Source: Halocafeteria seosinensis
Lineage: Eukaryota; Sar; Bigyra; Bicosoecida
Reading direction: 5' to 3'
Length of the DNA stretch: 30,342 nucleotides
Assembly: GCA_001687465.1 (NCBI GenBank)
Contig: LVLI01000104.1
Coordinates: forward strand, 1 to 30,342
Position numbers and translations under genes: made by a program. Positions 1 to 10,438 of this stretch are shown here, piece by piece (positions within the stretch are counted from its first letter, which is position 1; each line of letters begins with the position of its first letter). The notes below the pieces were generated by a model, which did no database searches, had not been told where the DNA came from, and saw only the letters and a program-made list of their open reading frames with translations.

Positions 1-742
1 CCTTCTATCTATGGGGCATGAAGTGCATCCCATGAGCTTCTCAGCTCGTTCATACTGCTATATTGAGGTGCTGACGGATCCTATGACAAGTCGTCATATC
101 TTTTTTATTTTTGTCAGCAATATAGATACTTGTCACGTTCTACTCTATAATCGTCAGCGGCCATACTACGTAGAGTACACCGGACTCCCATCAGAACTCC
201 GTTAGTTAAGCTGCGTTAGGCCTGGTCAGTACTGAGGTGGGGGACCACTCGGGAAGCCCAGGTGCTGCTGACTTCTTTGTTTTTTCTTTTTTTTTTCTTT
301 CAAGAAACTTGTTGCTTTCATAGTCCTCTACTGGGAAGCAAGATGCTTGTAATGGCGGGCTAGGCACTGAAGCAAGGGAGAACAATAGATGTTAGGCTGT
401 GTCAGTCTCAGAGTTACTTCACAAATACCGTATGGTGCATAGAGTGAATCCCATATTGCCCACGTTTAGAAAGAGTTTACTTATTTCCTCCCGCATAGGT
501 GCATAATGCTATGTATAGGCCGGACTGAAGGCTTTCGGTCATCAAAGTACACCGAAAATACGTATCCTTCTTGTGAAGGTGCTGCGTCAATGACGTAATA
601 CCCAGCATTAACAGCCACTTTCTCGCCATTGCGGGCTCTTGGCTACTCGTTTGTTTGTCTAGTATCTTAACCGTACCAAACTGTGTGTACCTAGCATCAT
701 CTACAGCTGGTAGAGTTGGTCTGCGTGCAATTCCGAGGCATA
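1..742. other. Intergenic region upstream of the amino-acid transporter
   Basis: No gene could be supported here. The stretch holds a pyrimidine-rich tract (about 275-301, nearly all T) and a few short open frames on both strands that have no recognisable domain, no convincing splice partners and no compositional bias. It is presumably the 5' flank or untranslated leader of the transporter at 743, or the end of a gene lying to the left of the window. Confidence 0.5.
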
Positions 743-2828
743 ATGGGCGATTCACCCACAATTTCGATTACCTCTTTCCAATACGAAAACGATGCAGGCC
801 ATTCTCTGATAAATGGGAGTCCCGATTGGTATGTTCCCCGCTAGGAATTTAGTTGCTTACTGTCAAAGTTGCTCAGCGCGGCGTTTTGAGTCTAACTTAA
901 CATGCTTATTCCTTGATTCATGTTGCAGTCGTACGCGGAGCTCCTTAGGTTCCTCTCCCAAATACAATAGACTTGATTCAATAAATGGAGAGGAGGACGA
1001 AGTCGACTCAGCGGAAAAAGGTAGGCAACCAGCCGTCAAGAATTGCCGTTGTTGACGCGGAACAGTCAACGGGAGTCATCACCTTGGCATACAGGCGCAA
1101 GCTTCTCACAGAGTACATTTAACGCCATCAATGTGCTTGTGGGAATAGGAATGCTTTCTTATCCGGTGGCCTTAAAAAGTTCGGGATGGGTACGTGATAC
1201 ACCGACGAGGCATTGATTGTCAATTCTACTTGTATTCATACCACGTCTTCGAATGATACAGATCGGGGTTGGTATCATGCTTCTGTTTGCACTAATAACG
1301 AGGTATACGGCCTTGATCCTCGGCCGTTCTATGGATGTATTTCCGGAGTGTAGAAGTTTCTCTGATTTGGGGAAGAAAGCGTTCGGCGAGGTAGGACGAG
1401 TGTTAATAACTGGTATGATCGATTGATTGAATGAAGTTCCCAACTAACGGGAGAACATAGATATTCCATGTGAAAATACAGTGGTATTCTTTCTGGAACT
1501 GATGCTGGCCGCTTGCGCTTCTTATTTGGTACGTAGATCGGGAGTTTGTATGCGCGCTAATGCCACTTGCACGGACTTTGCACACATTGACAGATCGTAT
1601 TTGCAACAAATCTCGAAAGCATGTTTGAATCGAAGCCCATGTGGTTTTTCGCTTTGATAGGTGCTTTGACGGTACTGCCAACCACATGGATTAAGGATAT
1701 GTCAAGGATGTCATACCTTTCCATATTAGGCATCCTATCTTCTATCTCACTGATTTTCATAATAATCTATACGGGCGTTGCGCATCCAAACGGGGAGAGT
1801 TTTGTCCATGGAGGAACAACGAAAATCGTCGTGCCTAAATCCATTCCCTTCTCGATAGGCGTCTTTATGATTGGATTTGGTGGACATGCCGTTTTCCCTG
1901 TCATTTATGACTCTATGAAGAACAAGAAGGAGTACCCGAAAGTTCTGAACTGGACTTATACAGTTACGATGCTTTGCTACGGAGCGGTCGCAGTAGTACG
2001 TATAAATTATCTCATCGGAAACTGATTTCAAGTATAGAACAATGACGACTTTACAGGGAGGGTATTTGCTGTATGGTGAAGATACAGACTCAGAGATTAC
2101 GTTGAATCTTCCTGCTGGACCAGGTAAGAAGGAGCATTGACTTGCTTAATTACAGGTTTTGGTTTAAGTTCCTTTTTCCCACCGTCTACAGTTACTGACA
2201 CGTGCAAGATTGTGATTGTCCTAAATGCTGTTTGCAAGTTCGCTATCAGCTTATCACCCGTTGGCCAAGTCTCGGAAGACATGATACAAGGTATCCTTGG
2301 TATCATCAGAAAACGGCGAGTGGAACGCGAGATGCTGCAAGGCAAACGGATTCCAAACGTAGATTCTTCGGATTCCCTCTTGGATCAGGTTGAAAAACGG
2401 ATCGCCGGTGAAAATTGGGAAGTAGATGATTCTACGGAATCAGAATCTGGACGTCAAGAGACCAATGCATGGTCAGAAGAAACGAAAATTTACTTGCGGG
2501 GAGTACTAACACGTACTCTGTTGACGGGCGTCGTATTGCTGATTGCGATTTACTTAGTAAGTACTTATGGGAAAACGTTCGCACGTTACAAAATACAACC
2601 AGCATGAGACGATTGCAGCCTTACTTCAGCAGGATCATGGCTTTTTCTGGAGCCTTGCTAAGCTTCAGTGTGTCGGTCATCTTTCCTCCGCTAGCGTATA
2701 TCCGTCTGATGAAGCTGGCGAATATAGAAATTAGCGCTACTTCATTGTGCTGGAACTGGGCGCTCGGAATATTCGGCATCGTGTGTGCTTTGGTCGGCAC
2801 CGTCGCCGCTTTCGTAGGGAAGTTTTGA
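743..2828 (+). CDS. AVT-like (AAAP family) amino-acid transporter, 9 exons
   Basis: Exons: 743-828, 929-1020, 1095-1189, 1262-1412, 1482-1528, 1594-1995, 2057-2123, 2192-2556, 2619-2828; all phases join, giving 504 residues. After a hydrophilic N-terminus of about 55 residues comes FNAINVLVGIGMLSYP, the first-helix signature of vacuolar AVT1-type carriers in the amino acid/auxin permease family. Other family landmarks follow: ALITRYTALILGRSMD, IGVFMIGFGGHAVFP and SMKNKKEYPKVL, then GGYLLYGEDT and ITLNLP split over exon 7, and a final hydrophobic segment to the stop. Roughly 10-11 membrane helices are visible. The loop in exon 8 (about residues 345-410) is long and acidic. By family, the protein would exchange amino acids, probably across the vacuolar membrane; substrate and direction cannot be read. 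The ATG at 743 was chosen because only that frame splices cleanly into exon 2 at phase 2. The stop codon lies 36 nt from the stop of the opposing glycosyltransferase gene. Confidence 0.9.
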
Positions 2829-2864
2829 ATTACGTTCCGACTAAGAAGGGCACCCTCGCGGGCT

Positions 2865-5095
2865 TTAGTTCTTCATCTGGGTACAGAAATCGGCCCCATC
2901 TCCGCTGCATGAAATGAAGGGGGAACTATGGAATGCAATGATTTTGCCGCCTCTGTACGGAGGGTTATATGCTTGCAACCGGCGTGACCAAGCCATCTTA
3001 GCTGGAGCCGATGAGGGTGCAAATTTAGGATGAAACCAGTTATAGTTTGGCACGGCGTACTGTAGGGAGGTTTGGATCTCGCTAGTTTCCGGATTCCCGA
3101 GAGCGTCCCAGTCATCGGTGTTGACTAAAGTGTCGACCAATGCTGCATTCGCCGAAGATGCATACACATTCTCACATGGAGTGTTCTTTGTCCTTAACGA
3201 AGGATGGGTGGCGTGAATCCTGTTAAGCCAGCTCAAAAAGAAGTGGTTGAAAAACGGCAACACGTAGCTGTGTATGATCCGCGTATGGTGGTTATAGTAG
3301 AGCTGCAAGTTACGAAGTCGCAAAATATAGGAAGTGGCAGAAATTGTCGGTAACGGCGCATGCAAGGAGCTTACCTTAACTGACGGATTCATTAAGATGC
3401 GAGTAGCTCCGATGGCCCACAAATCTTTGCAAACTATCTGACATTCGGAAGCAGCACATAATCCAAAAGTATACTTCAGCAGCCGCGTATCAGCGGTTAT
3501 TTTCTTCATTTGTTCGACGATGTCTTCGTCTTGGAGAGCGGGGTTAGGAGAACGATATTCCTGAGGCCTTGCCGGTCTGAACATGATTTCGTTCTTTATC
3601 AGCGATTCAGCATGCATTGCAGCTGCGCCGTTCCAACAAGAGTAAACTGGGAATGCGCTAGTCGCACGTAAGAGTTTCTGAGTGGTAGGTTCCCGCACGT
3701 AAGGGTACCATGCAGAGAACGTGTACCCTTTGATATCTCTGGCTACCCACCTGAAGTACGTCGCGATTGAGACAAGACAAAGTAAACAGGGGAGGAAGGT
3801 TTATCCATCAAAAAAGTCTTACGCGTCGTAAAATTTAAATTCTTCAAAATCCATCCCGCAAGCCATGTCGTAGTAGTCGGGTCCGTTGTTCGTATTCACT
3901 AAAGATAGGATATCTTGAGACTGCACAACCAAGGTAGATGTCTTTTTGTCGAAGAACTGACAATGAATATAGGTCCTTGCGGAAGACTTACATATAGGAG
4001 AATATCATTGATGAATAGGATCACAATGGGATTTCGGAGTCCAAGATTTCGTTCGTATCTAGAAGGATTCCATAAGGAGTCCGAGTTTAGCTGACTCATA
4101 GTGGTCACCTTTAGAAATGCTTTGAGTTCCAGTGATAGAGACTTCAGGTATGTTGGCTCGGAGCCTTCACTTTCCTGAGCTGCTTCATTCTGGAGAGTCG
4201 AAAAATAGTGTTGAATTTTCAAAGACAACGAATTGCTAAACAGCTGTCGATCATCGAGGCCATGGCGCCTCAGACTCTGGACAAGGTATAAAGGACGCAG
4301 AGCCATATTCCTGAAGATCGAGAGAATCGGAATTCTAATACTTGTCGGAGATTGCTTTAAACTCTTTGAAGAACCACTACATGTGCTGCCAATAGCGAAG
4401 CAAAATTTCCACCATGGAATCCGAACTGTCATAATTTCATGTTTAACCTTCATTTTGGACAGGATTTGACGCAGTTCATCCAAGTGCTGAGGGGTGGAAT
4501 CAGTGCTACCTGCAAGAACGTCTGTCATCTAAAGAATTTTTTCCAGTGTTTTTCTTTAAAGAGTCTTACCACTTTCAAAAATCGATACATATACGTTATC
4601 TGTCCCTAGCATCTCGATCGTTCGCACCAACTGCTCGGTGAATTGCGGGAATAACTCTTCGTTGTTGAACAGGTTCTGAGCAATAAAGTAGGAATACCGA
4701 GAAGCACTGGCTGACAACCTATACGAATTATGTCCGTTGAAATACTTTGGAAGTATCTTGTACGCTTCCGCTACTTGGTACAGTAGGAAGATAAGTCCAA
4801 GTGTCCATACTGTTAAGCGAACAACACGCGGATGTGAAGCTTGTGAGCGGTCAGTGTCGTCGTCTACTGGCTTCATAGGACCCTTTGAAGCATGACTCTC
4901 AGTTGAGGATTCCTCTTCGGGTGAAGGGAGAGATTCTTCGGAATTCTCGGGTATCGTTGGTTTAGCTGTATCGGAGGCCTGTGAAGCCTGGGATCCTGCT
5001 TCGTGCGACGCGGCAAACGACGTCCACAATGGCCGACGTCGACCAACACCCACGGCGTGCATATTTGCACCAGAAAGGGCACCCGATGACAGCAT
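2865..5095 (-). CDS. GT69 (CAP59/CMT1-like) alpha-1,3-mannosyltransferase family protein, 5 exons
   Basis: Exons in transcript order: 5095-4570, 4509-3992, 3920-3823, 3750-3375, 3302-2865; 651 residues. A Ser/Glu-rich N-terminus of about 90 residues is followed by one hydrophobic segment (about residues 91-109, RLTVWTLGLIFLLYQVAEA), the layout of a type II Golgi enzyme. The lumenal domain shows the order expected of the CAP59_mtransfer family: NVYVSIFESGSTDST, RIPILSIFRNMALRPL, VILFINDILLYSQDIL, YYDMACGMDFEEFKFYDAWV, ARDIKGYTFSAWYPY, FPVYSCWNGAAAMHA, then SECQIVCKDLWAIGATRILM. Fungal members transfer mannose in alpha-1,3 linkage. Donor and acceptor here are inferred only from the family. The last exon (146 codons) continues past the usual family end. 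The start at 5095 is the first ATG of the exon. Gene starts with the aldolase-like gene are divergent across about 520 nt. Confidence 0.88.
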
Positions 5096-5614
5096 TTACG
5101 TCATCAGGGCATGTTCAATTCCTCGTCACTTGCACGAAAGAAAGGGACGCCCACCATTAACCGTGTCGCACATGTTCCCCTGATTCATTTAAATATTTTT
5201 TTTTCCAGCGCGATACGTGAACGTTTCTCGCCCCATGGACGAGATATAAAGTATACACTTGCAAACCCTAGTGTATACGCATACTATGTTACACTGAAAA
5301 CCTCGAGTTCGCACCAATTGCGGCCCTCGGCTCTGGATTGGTTTCAGCCAAAGTAGACGAAAAGATTGTCCTGTTTTCAGCCCCAGTTATGTCAGTATCT
5401 TGTGCTCCTCTATTCGCGTCCATTGCTGTGTGATAATCTAATGTCTGCCGCCGATCCTTTGTATTCACCGTCTGGCAATCGGATCTGGGCCTTGCGCCGC
5501 GTGTTGGGTGCATAGGAGGCACGAAAGAAAGGGGAAAAGACGCCTGAGATAGCGCCTTTTCTCCCCTCCCGCGAGAGAACTATATCATGCCATTGTAGGC
5601 ATTTAAGCAGTGTA
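5096..5614. promoter_or_regulatory. Divergent intergenic region (shared promoter candidate)
   Basis: These 519 nt separate the start codons of the GT69 gene (leftward) and the aldolase-like gene (rightward), so both promoters must lie here unless 5' untranslated exons extend further. It includes a T-run near 5197 and an imperfect inverted repeat at 5531-5566. I see no clear TATA box and no additional gene. Confidence 0.5.
5531..5566. repeat. Imperfect inverted repeat, possible hairpin
   Basis: GGGGAAAAGACGC on the left pairs with GCGCCTTTTCTCCCC on the right, interrupted by a bulge and one or two mismatches, around an 8-nt loop. It lies about 50 nt before the ATG of the aldolase-like gene and so may sit in its 5' untranslated leader or core promoter. 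Function is unknown. Confidence 0.4.
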
Positions 5615-8600
5615 ATGATTCCATCGACGCGTGCAAATACTGCCGATAGTAGTATTCAACAGTGCAAACAACTGGAGCATGCGGCTATAATGCCTCATAC
5701 ACGCGCAGCTTACGCGGGAAAGGAGGTAGAAGAGGAAAGTAAAGGGTCTTTTGGAGCTGTACATGGCTCAGATGCTCCGAATACCTCCTCTACGGGGTTC
5801 GGGGCAGTATCCTCCAATGGCGCAGATGCTCATCACACCGTCGGATCGAACTCCAGTGACAGAGATGTGGGCAGCACAGGAGGAGGGGGCCCATTTCAAC
5901 CTTCAGGGCCACCACTGGCTCCTTCCATGGGGATGCTCCAGGACACGATTTCGTCGATGCGCGGCGCTCGTGAAGAAATCCAAACCGTCAACAACAATTC
6001 GGCAGAAATGACACAGAACCTGTTTGACCCGTATCCGGTCTCCACGACTTGTATGGATGACCTACGGCAACTGGTCCTGGCGGGATCACGGGTTGGAGGT
6101 TCCACGTCCAAAGACTGCTATGGTCATGGGAGTAGTCTGAATGAATTTGAACAGCAAATTGCTCGGTTAGTAGGACATGAAGCAGGAGTGTAAGTGTGCT
6201 ACTCGTAGTACTAACTTGGATTCGCACTTTACATGTTTGTGTCCTCCTGAGCGCAGATTTTGTTTGGATGAACTCCAATGCCAGCTCATGGCGGCAAGGA
6301 TACATTCAGACGCTTTAGGTAATTCAAAAAGAATTGGATTACATCCTGCATCTTATTTCAGAATCCACTCATTAGATGCTGCTGAAAACATATGGGGATT
6401 CGAGGAGGTACTCATTGGCAACGCTAATCGAGCATTGTCAGCGAACGATGTGCTTCAACATTTATCGGAGTCAGAATTTCCATTATCTTGTATCATTGTC
6501 GAAATTCCTCAGGTATGAATAGCATCAGGGATTAGATGCATATGTTGTTCAAGTTGTATATGTATTTTTCCGTCCTGCAGAGGGAAAATGGATGTGTCAC
6601 GATACCATGGGATGATCTAACAAAGATTAGCTCTCGTTGCCGAGAGAAAGGCATACCTCTGCACTTAGACGGCGCGAGGCTCTGGGAGGCTCAACCTCAT
6701 TATCATAGAGCCCTTCAAGAAATAGGCTGCCTTTTCGACAGCGTTTCGATTTCTTTCCACGAGTCGGTTAATGCTATTGGGGGTGCAATGCTCCTCGGAA
6801 GTCGCAAATTTGTTCAACAGGCCAACATATGGAAACGGCGTTTAGGTGGCTGTGTCCCAACTTTGCTTCCGTACGAAATAAGCGCTAGGAGTCAGCTAGA
6901 ACGCAATTATGGGACGTTTGAGGGCCGCTATGAAAAAATGAAGAAGGTGGTATCGACAATGACCCACTACTTCGTGCTTACAGGGTGGCCTATGCGATTT
7001 GACCCGCCCGAGCCACATTCGTGCACTGTTCATGTATACTTACTTGGGAAAAGGAAGTACCTTGAAGAGGCGAAGAAGGCTGTGCTGCGAGAGCACAATA
7101 TTTTACTTTTCCGATCCTTAAAAAAAGTTCCAGCTTATAAACTGAGTGAATTGGATGTTCCGGCTCATCATCCCGGAGATGCTCTTCGGAGTGAGACTCC
7201 CTCAGGACTCACAGGCAATGAGCAGACGGCGTTTCCTCAATACTCCCATCAGCATGCTGATCAGAATCAGTACCTACGGAAGCAGAATTCTGGCTGGGAA
7301 GGGTCTTACATGCCAGCACCCGGCCATTACCAACACTCCCAGTATCCTCAAGGAATGATGAGACAGTCAACCAATTACTACCCTTACGGAGGGACTCCGA
7401 ATCCTTGGCAGGAGCACTTGCAACACAGCGCAGAAGGTCAATACGGTGAATGTGATCCTAGCCAACGAACTTCAAGGGGTATAGATAGTTCATGCGTGCC
7501 AATTGAAGCTAAACCGGTTGCTACAGGGATGTTGAGCATGCGCGCCCACGACCTGTCCAACGCAAGTTCAATCCCGCGCAATGAGGCTAGTGATACCCTC
7601 GCGTCGGCGGCCCAGACTGGAACTGTACCAGCATACGTTGCTTCCCCTCGAATTCCCTACAGGATGAACAGCAATGAGAACGATTATATGGAGCCAGCTA
7701 AACGGGGGAATAGTCCTGAGAGCTTAAGGGTGTCGGAATGCTCCAAAGGCTCTGGGAAGAACAAAGGACGACCGATGATGAGGACGAAGCAGCAAGACAA
7801 TGACGAGTCAATCGAGCAGGTACTACATAGACAAAATCAGCTGTATGATTTTTATCCGGAGCAGCTGAAGTCTGATCCCTCAGTGGGCCAGTTGTCCGGC
7901 GATGAACTAAGTACGCTGTGTTGATTGTGCTGGTCATTCTGTAGCCTTAACCAATTTATTGAATTCTCGTTGCAGACCAAATTAAGCCAAGTCGCTTTGA
8001 ATACTATTTTGAATGGACAATGGGTAAGCACACTGTGAGCGTGCCCCATTTACTGTGTTTACGTTGACCGCTTCTTACTGCCTTCTTACAGGTGGTGCCA
8101 ATGTGCCTTTGCACGAAAACTGGTTTATTTTCGGTTGGCAGCAGTATTGGAAATATTATATGGAATTAGTTAACAAAGATTACGGCAAGCGAGAAAGGTA
8201 TTACAGCAACTATAGTCGAGAAACATCCTCATTGGAAACGGCACGTGAGTATCCTCCAAACGCTATGGGCGGTTGGCAGCCGCTGCAATGGCAAGGCAGT
8301 GGGGAAGGCGACCACGAGAATGTAAAACATGAGGAACCGGAAGGTGCCATGGTGCCCGGTCCTACGAGCTCTGTGTCGGCGTCATGCGGCGAACGCTTTC
8401 AAAGGAATGCTGCTGAGAGACCGAATGCAAACAACGGTAATCTGCCTCCTGCAATCCCGAGAGGACCGTCGTACGAAAACCTCCAAGAAAAAACTGGGAC
8501 TGCCCCCATGCCACCAAATGTTCCACTACGTATTCAGACTTCCCATGCGTTGCCCGTTGAAGCCGTACATCCAAGTCACGGCTCGGCATCCCCTGGGACA

Positions 8601-9173
8601 CCCCTTCTGAATACTTCCGAGCAGAAGTCGAGGCAAATAATGGAACAACCGTCGTTCCCAATGGAACAGTGGGGAGACCAATCCTATGGGGGAGGCATAT
8701 CTGGCGCTAGGAGAGTACATGAACATTTGTATGTTCCTCCCTCTAGCCGACGCAGCACCGACCACATGAACTACGGAATCCCCCCAGACGAAGCGAGGTT
8801 TGGGCTTTACGCAAGTCCACGACAGTCACTACAGCCCTCGCAACAGCAAGCTGTCAACTACTCTGCGCAAAGTGGAGGGATACCTTCTGGTGCTGTTCAA
8901 ACTACTCCGGCTGCTAAAGAGTATTCTCACTCGGGCGTGGAGACCTCAGCCTATCCCCAGGAGGCAGTGACGTCCTATGTTACTTCTAATGTACCTAAGA
9001 CTAGAGCGCAGGCGCAAAAACGCGGTGCAACCAGTCAACAACAAAGTACTGAACAACAGAACAGCGAAAGCGATGAGCATTCCGCTCCGCAGACAAGAAA
9101 GAGAGCAGCCTCCTCTCGGGGAAGACGATCACAAAGCAAGACAGCTAAGAGAGCTAAGAAGACTTCTGGCTAG
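5615..9173 (+). CDS. Threonine-aldolase-fold pseudoenzyme with long disordered, basic-ended tail, 5 exons
   Basis: Exons 5615-6189, 6257-6512, 6581-7910, 7976-8023, 8092-9173; 1096 residues. After a low-complexity N-terminus (about 1-125) a fold-type I PLP-enzyme domain of the L-threonine aldolase/beta-eliminating lyase group runs to about residue 465. Landmarks are YGHGSSLNEFEQQIARLVGH, VLIGNANRALSANDV, VEIPQRENG, IPLHLDGARLWEAQPHY and the segment FDSVSISFHESVNAIGGAML. Relatives have a lysine that forms the Schiff base with PLP in this last segment (SFYKG or CLSKG); here the aligned residue is Glu338 (codon GAG at 6761). The Asp of HLDGAR that contacts the PLP ring is kept. The C-terminal 600 residues are rich in Gln, Ser, Pro, Tyr and Gly. 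They are broken by one aromatic block (FEYYFEWTMGG to QQYWKYYMELV, across exons 4-5) and end in a Lys/Arg-rich segment resembling a nuclear-localisation signal. I infer a non-catalytic, possibly nuclear protein. The usual enzyme is only about 350 residues. An upstream ATG is not excluded. Confidence 0.85.
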
Positions 9174-9542
9174 ACCACCCACACACCCGAATACACACAT
9201 TCAAGAAAATGACATTGCACAAGTAACAAAGGTGGCTTTTCGTTCGAAGCCCATACAAATTGTAGTGATATCACGGACGTTTTATTGAAGCTACTATATG
9301 CGGCCAACGTACGAAATAGCCGTTCCAATTGTTTACGCGCTGCCAGCGGTGCTGGTGACCCCTCGAGAAGCCTCAACCACTTGCTGCCAGCATTCGGCGA
9401 TTCTGTACGAAGTAAACGTCTCCCGGAAAGTGCTCCATCCGATCCGTTCAACACGCACTTACCAGATAGAATGATCCCCGAAGGTTAGACGAGTTGCCTC
9501 TGCTTTCTTGTAAAATGGAATAAGACTTGACTCCAACTCCGG

Positions 9543-9554
9543 TGCTCGCGAGCA
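9543..9554. repeat. 12-bp perfect palindrome TGCTCGCGAGCA
   Basis: The sequence reads the same on both strands and is flanked by CCGG on the left (9539-9542) and CCGG a few bases to the right (9561-9564). It lies about 370 nt downstream of the aldolase-like stop codon. It could be a dimeric protein-binding site; nothing else indicates its role. Confidence 0.4.
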
Positions 9555-10157
9555 GAATTACCGGCTCTTTCCCTTTCCCTGATTCTTAAAAGCATCATGA
9601 CGAGCAAATCGCTACAAAAAAAAAATTCAGGGTGCATTTTTGGTACTCTTTATTGATGTCTTCTACACCACCAGACCTCTGGGATGGGGCGGTCAACGTG
9701 TAAGAGCCAGATAAACAGTTCCGTTCTTCCGAAGGATCCCGCAGCGGCTCGCCGATTCTGTCGCAACGAGAGATATGCTGCTATCTATGAAACCATATAG
9801 GTTTGTCCGTGTTTCCGCAGCAACAAGACTGTGTGTGTATTACTGAATATTCAACGTATCGACCGGACTTCCTTCGAGACCTGCAAGAATAACCGGTTCT
9901 GCCGGATCGCATCGGGGGATTGAACCTGAGCCGAACGCTTCTATTTAGCCGAAAGCAACAGAAACCAACCCCATACCCCCTTGGGTGGTTTCGGCGCCTC
10001 TCCCTCCTAAGGAGACCGACAGTGCACGCGTCGCTGGCACAATAGGATCGTGCTGTTGCACGACATGGAGGAGCCAGGTAAGCATTGACTAAAAGAGCAG
10101 AATGTCCTCAGGGGGAGCTTCAAGGGGAATTGAATGGGATGCGGCGGGTTTCTCGGC

Positions 10158-10191
10158 CGTCGTGAGGGCCTAAAGCGAGGCCCTCGCGCCG
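10158..10191. repeat. Strong GC-rich inverted repeat (hairpin)
   Basis: GAGGGCCT (10164-10171) and AGGCCCTC (10178-10185) form a perfect 8-bp stem around the 6-nt loop AAAGCG. Below it the stem continues with a T-G wobble, two G-C/C-G pairs, one mismatch and two more pairs. It lies about 250 nt upstream of the phosphatase-like ATG. It could be a structured leader, part of a non-coding RNA, or chance in GC-rich DNA. Confidence 0.45.
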
Positions 10192-10438
10192 ATGTGCATG
10201 GTCGAAGATGGGAATGGTGCATACGTTTTGTCCATTCAGGACGCTCTGGTCCTTTGTAGGGCTTAAGTGAAGCATGGAGAGAAAAGGCTGCATGAAGCAT
10301 CGGTCGCAGGTTGCGATGCGCATGCAGGGTTGACTCATGCCGTTGGATCTACGAGTGTTTGCGTCGTCCGCCATCTCTTGTTCTTCAAAGCTATCCCTCT
10401 GGATTTGCTGTTGATGCGCAGAGAAAATAGATCCTGTT

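Larger units (their letters stand above)
9174..10438. other. Intergenic region between the two pseudoenzyme genes
   Basis: About 1.27 kb with no supportable gene. Short open frames exist on both strands (for example around 9285-9488 and antisense 10120-10539) but show no domain or coding signature. It contains a 12-bp perfect palindrome (9543-9554), an A-run near 9616 and a strong hairpin (10158-10191). The right part probably holds the promoter and leader of the phosphatase-like gene. Confidence 0.5.

Noticed and set aside
477-761. 94-codon minus-strand frame containing MARKWLLMLGITSLTQ, resembling a signal sequence
   Set aside because: It overlaps the first transporter exon in antisense, has no family resemblance and no splice support; 94 codons are expected by chance here.
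6320-6362. Apparent short intron (GTAATT...TTTCAG) in the aldolase-like gene
   Set aside because: Removing it shifts the frame into a stop (TAG), whereas reading through gives GLHPASYFRIHSLDAA, which matches the family; it is coding.
9285-9488. Short plus-strand frame, with an overlapping minus-strand one (9170-9454), downstream of the aldolase-like gene
   Set aside because: Neither has a domain, credible splice partners or coding bias; both are in the same stretch, so at most one could be real.
9905-9945. tRNA-like T-loop string (GGTTCAATCCC on the minus strand)
   Set aside because: The bases on either side do not pair as a T-stem and no anticodon arm or acceptor stem can be drawn.
10065-10077. 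Upstream ATG GAG GAG CCA G followed by GTAAGC as a possible first exon of the phosphatase-like gene
   Set aside because: The nearest acceptor leaves a 28-nt intron and the frame soon reaches a stop; it could be an untranslated leader, but nothing supports coding.
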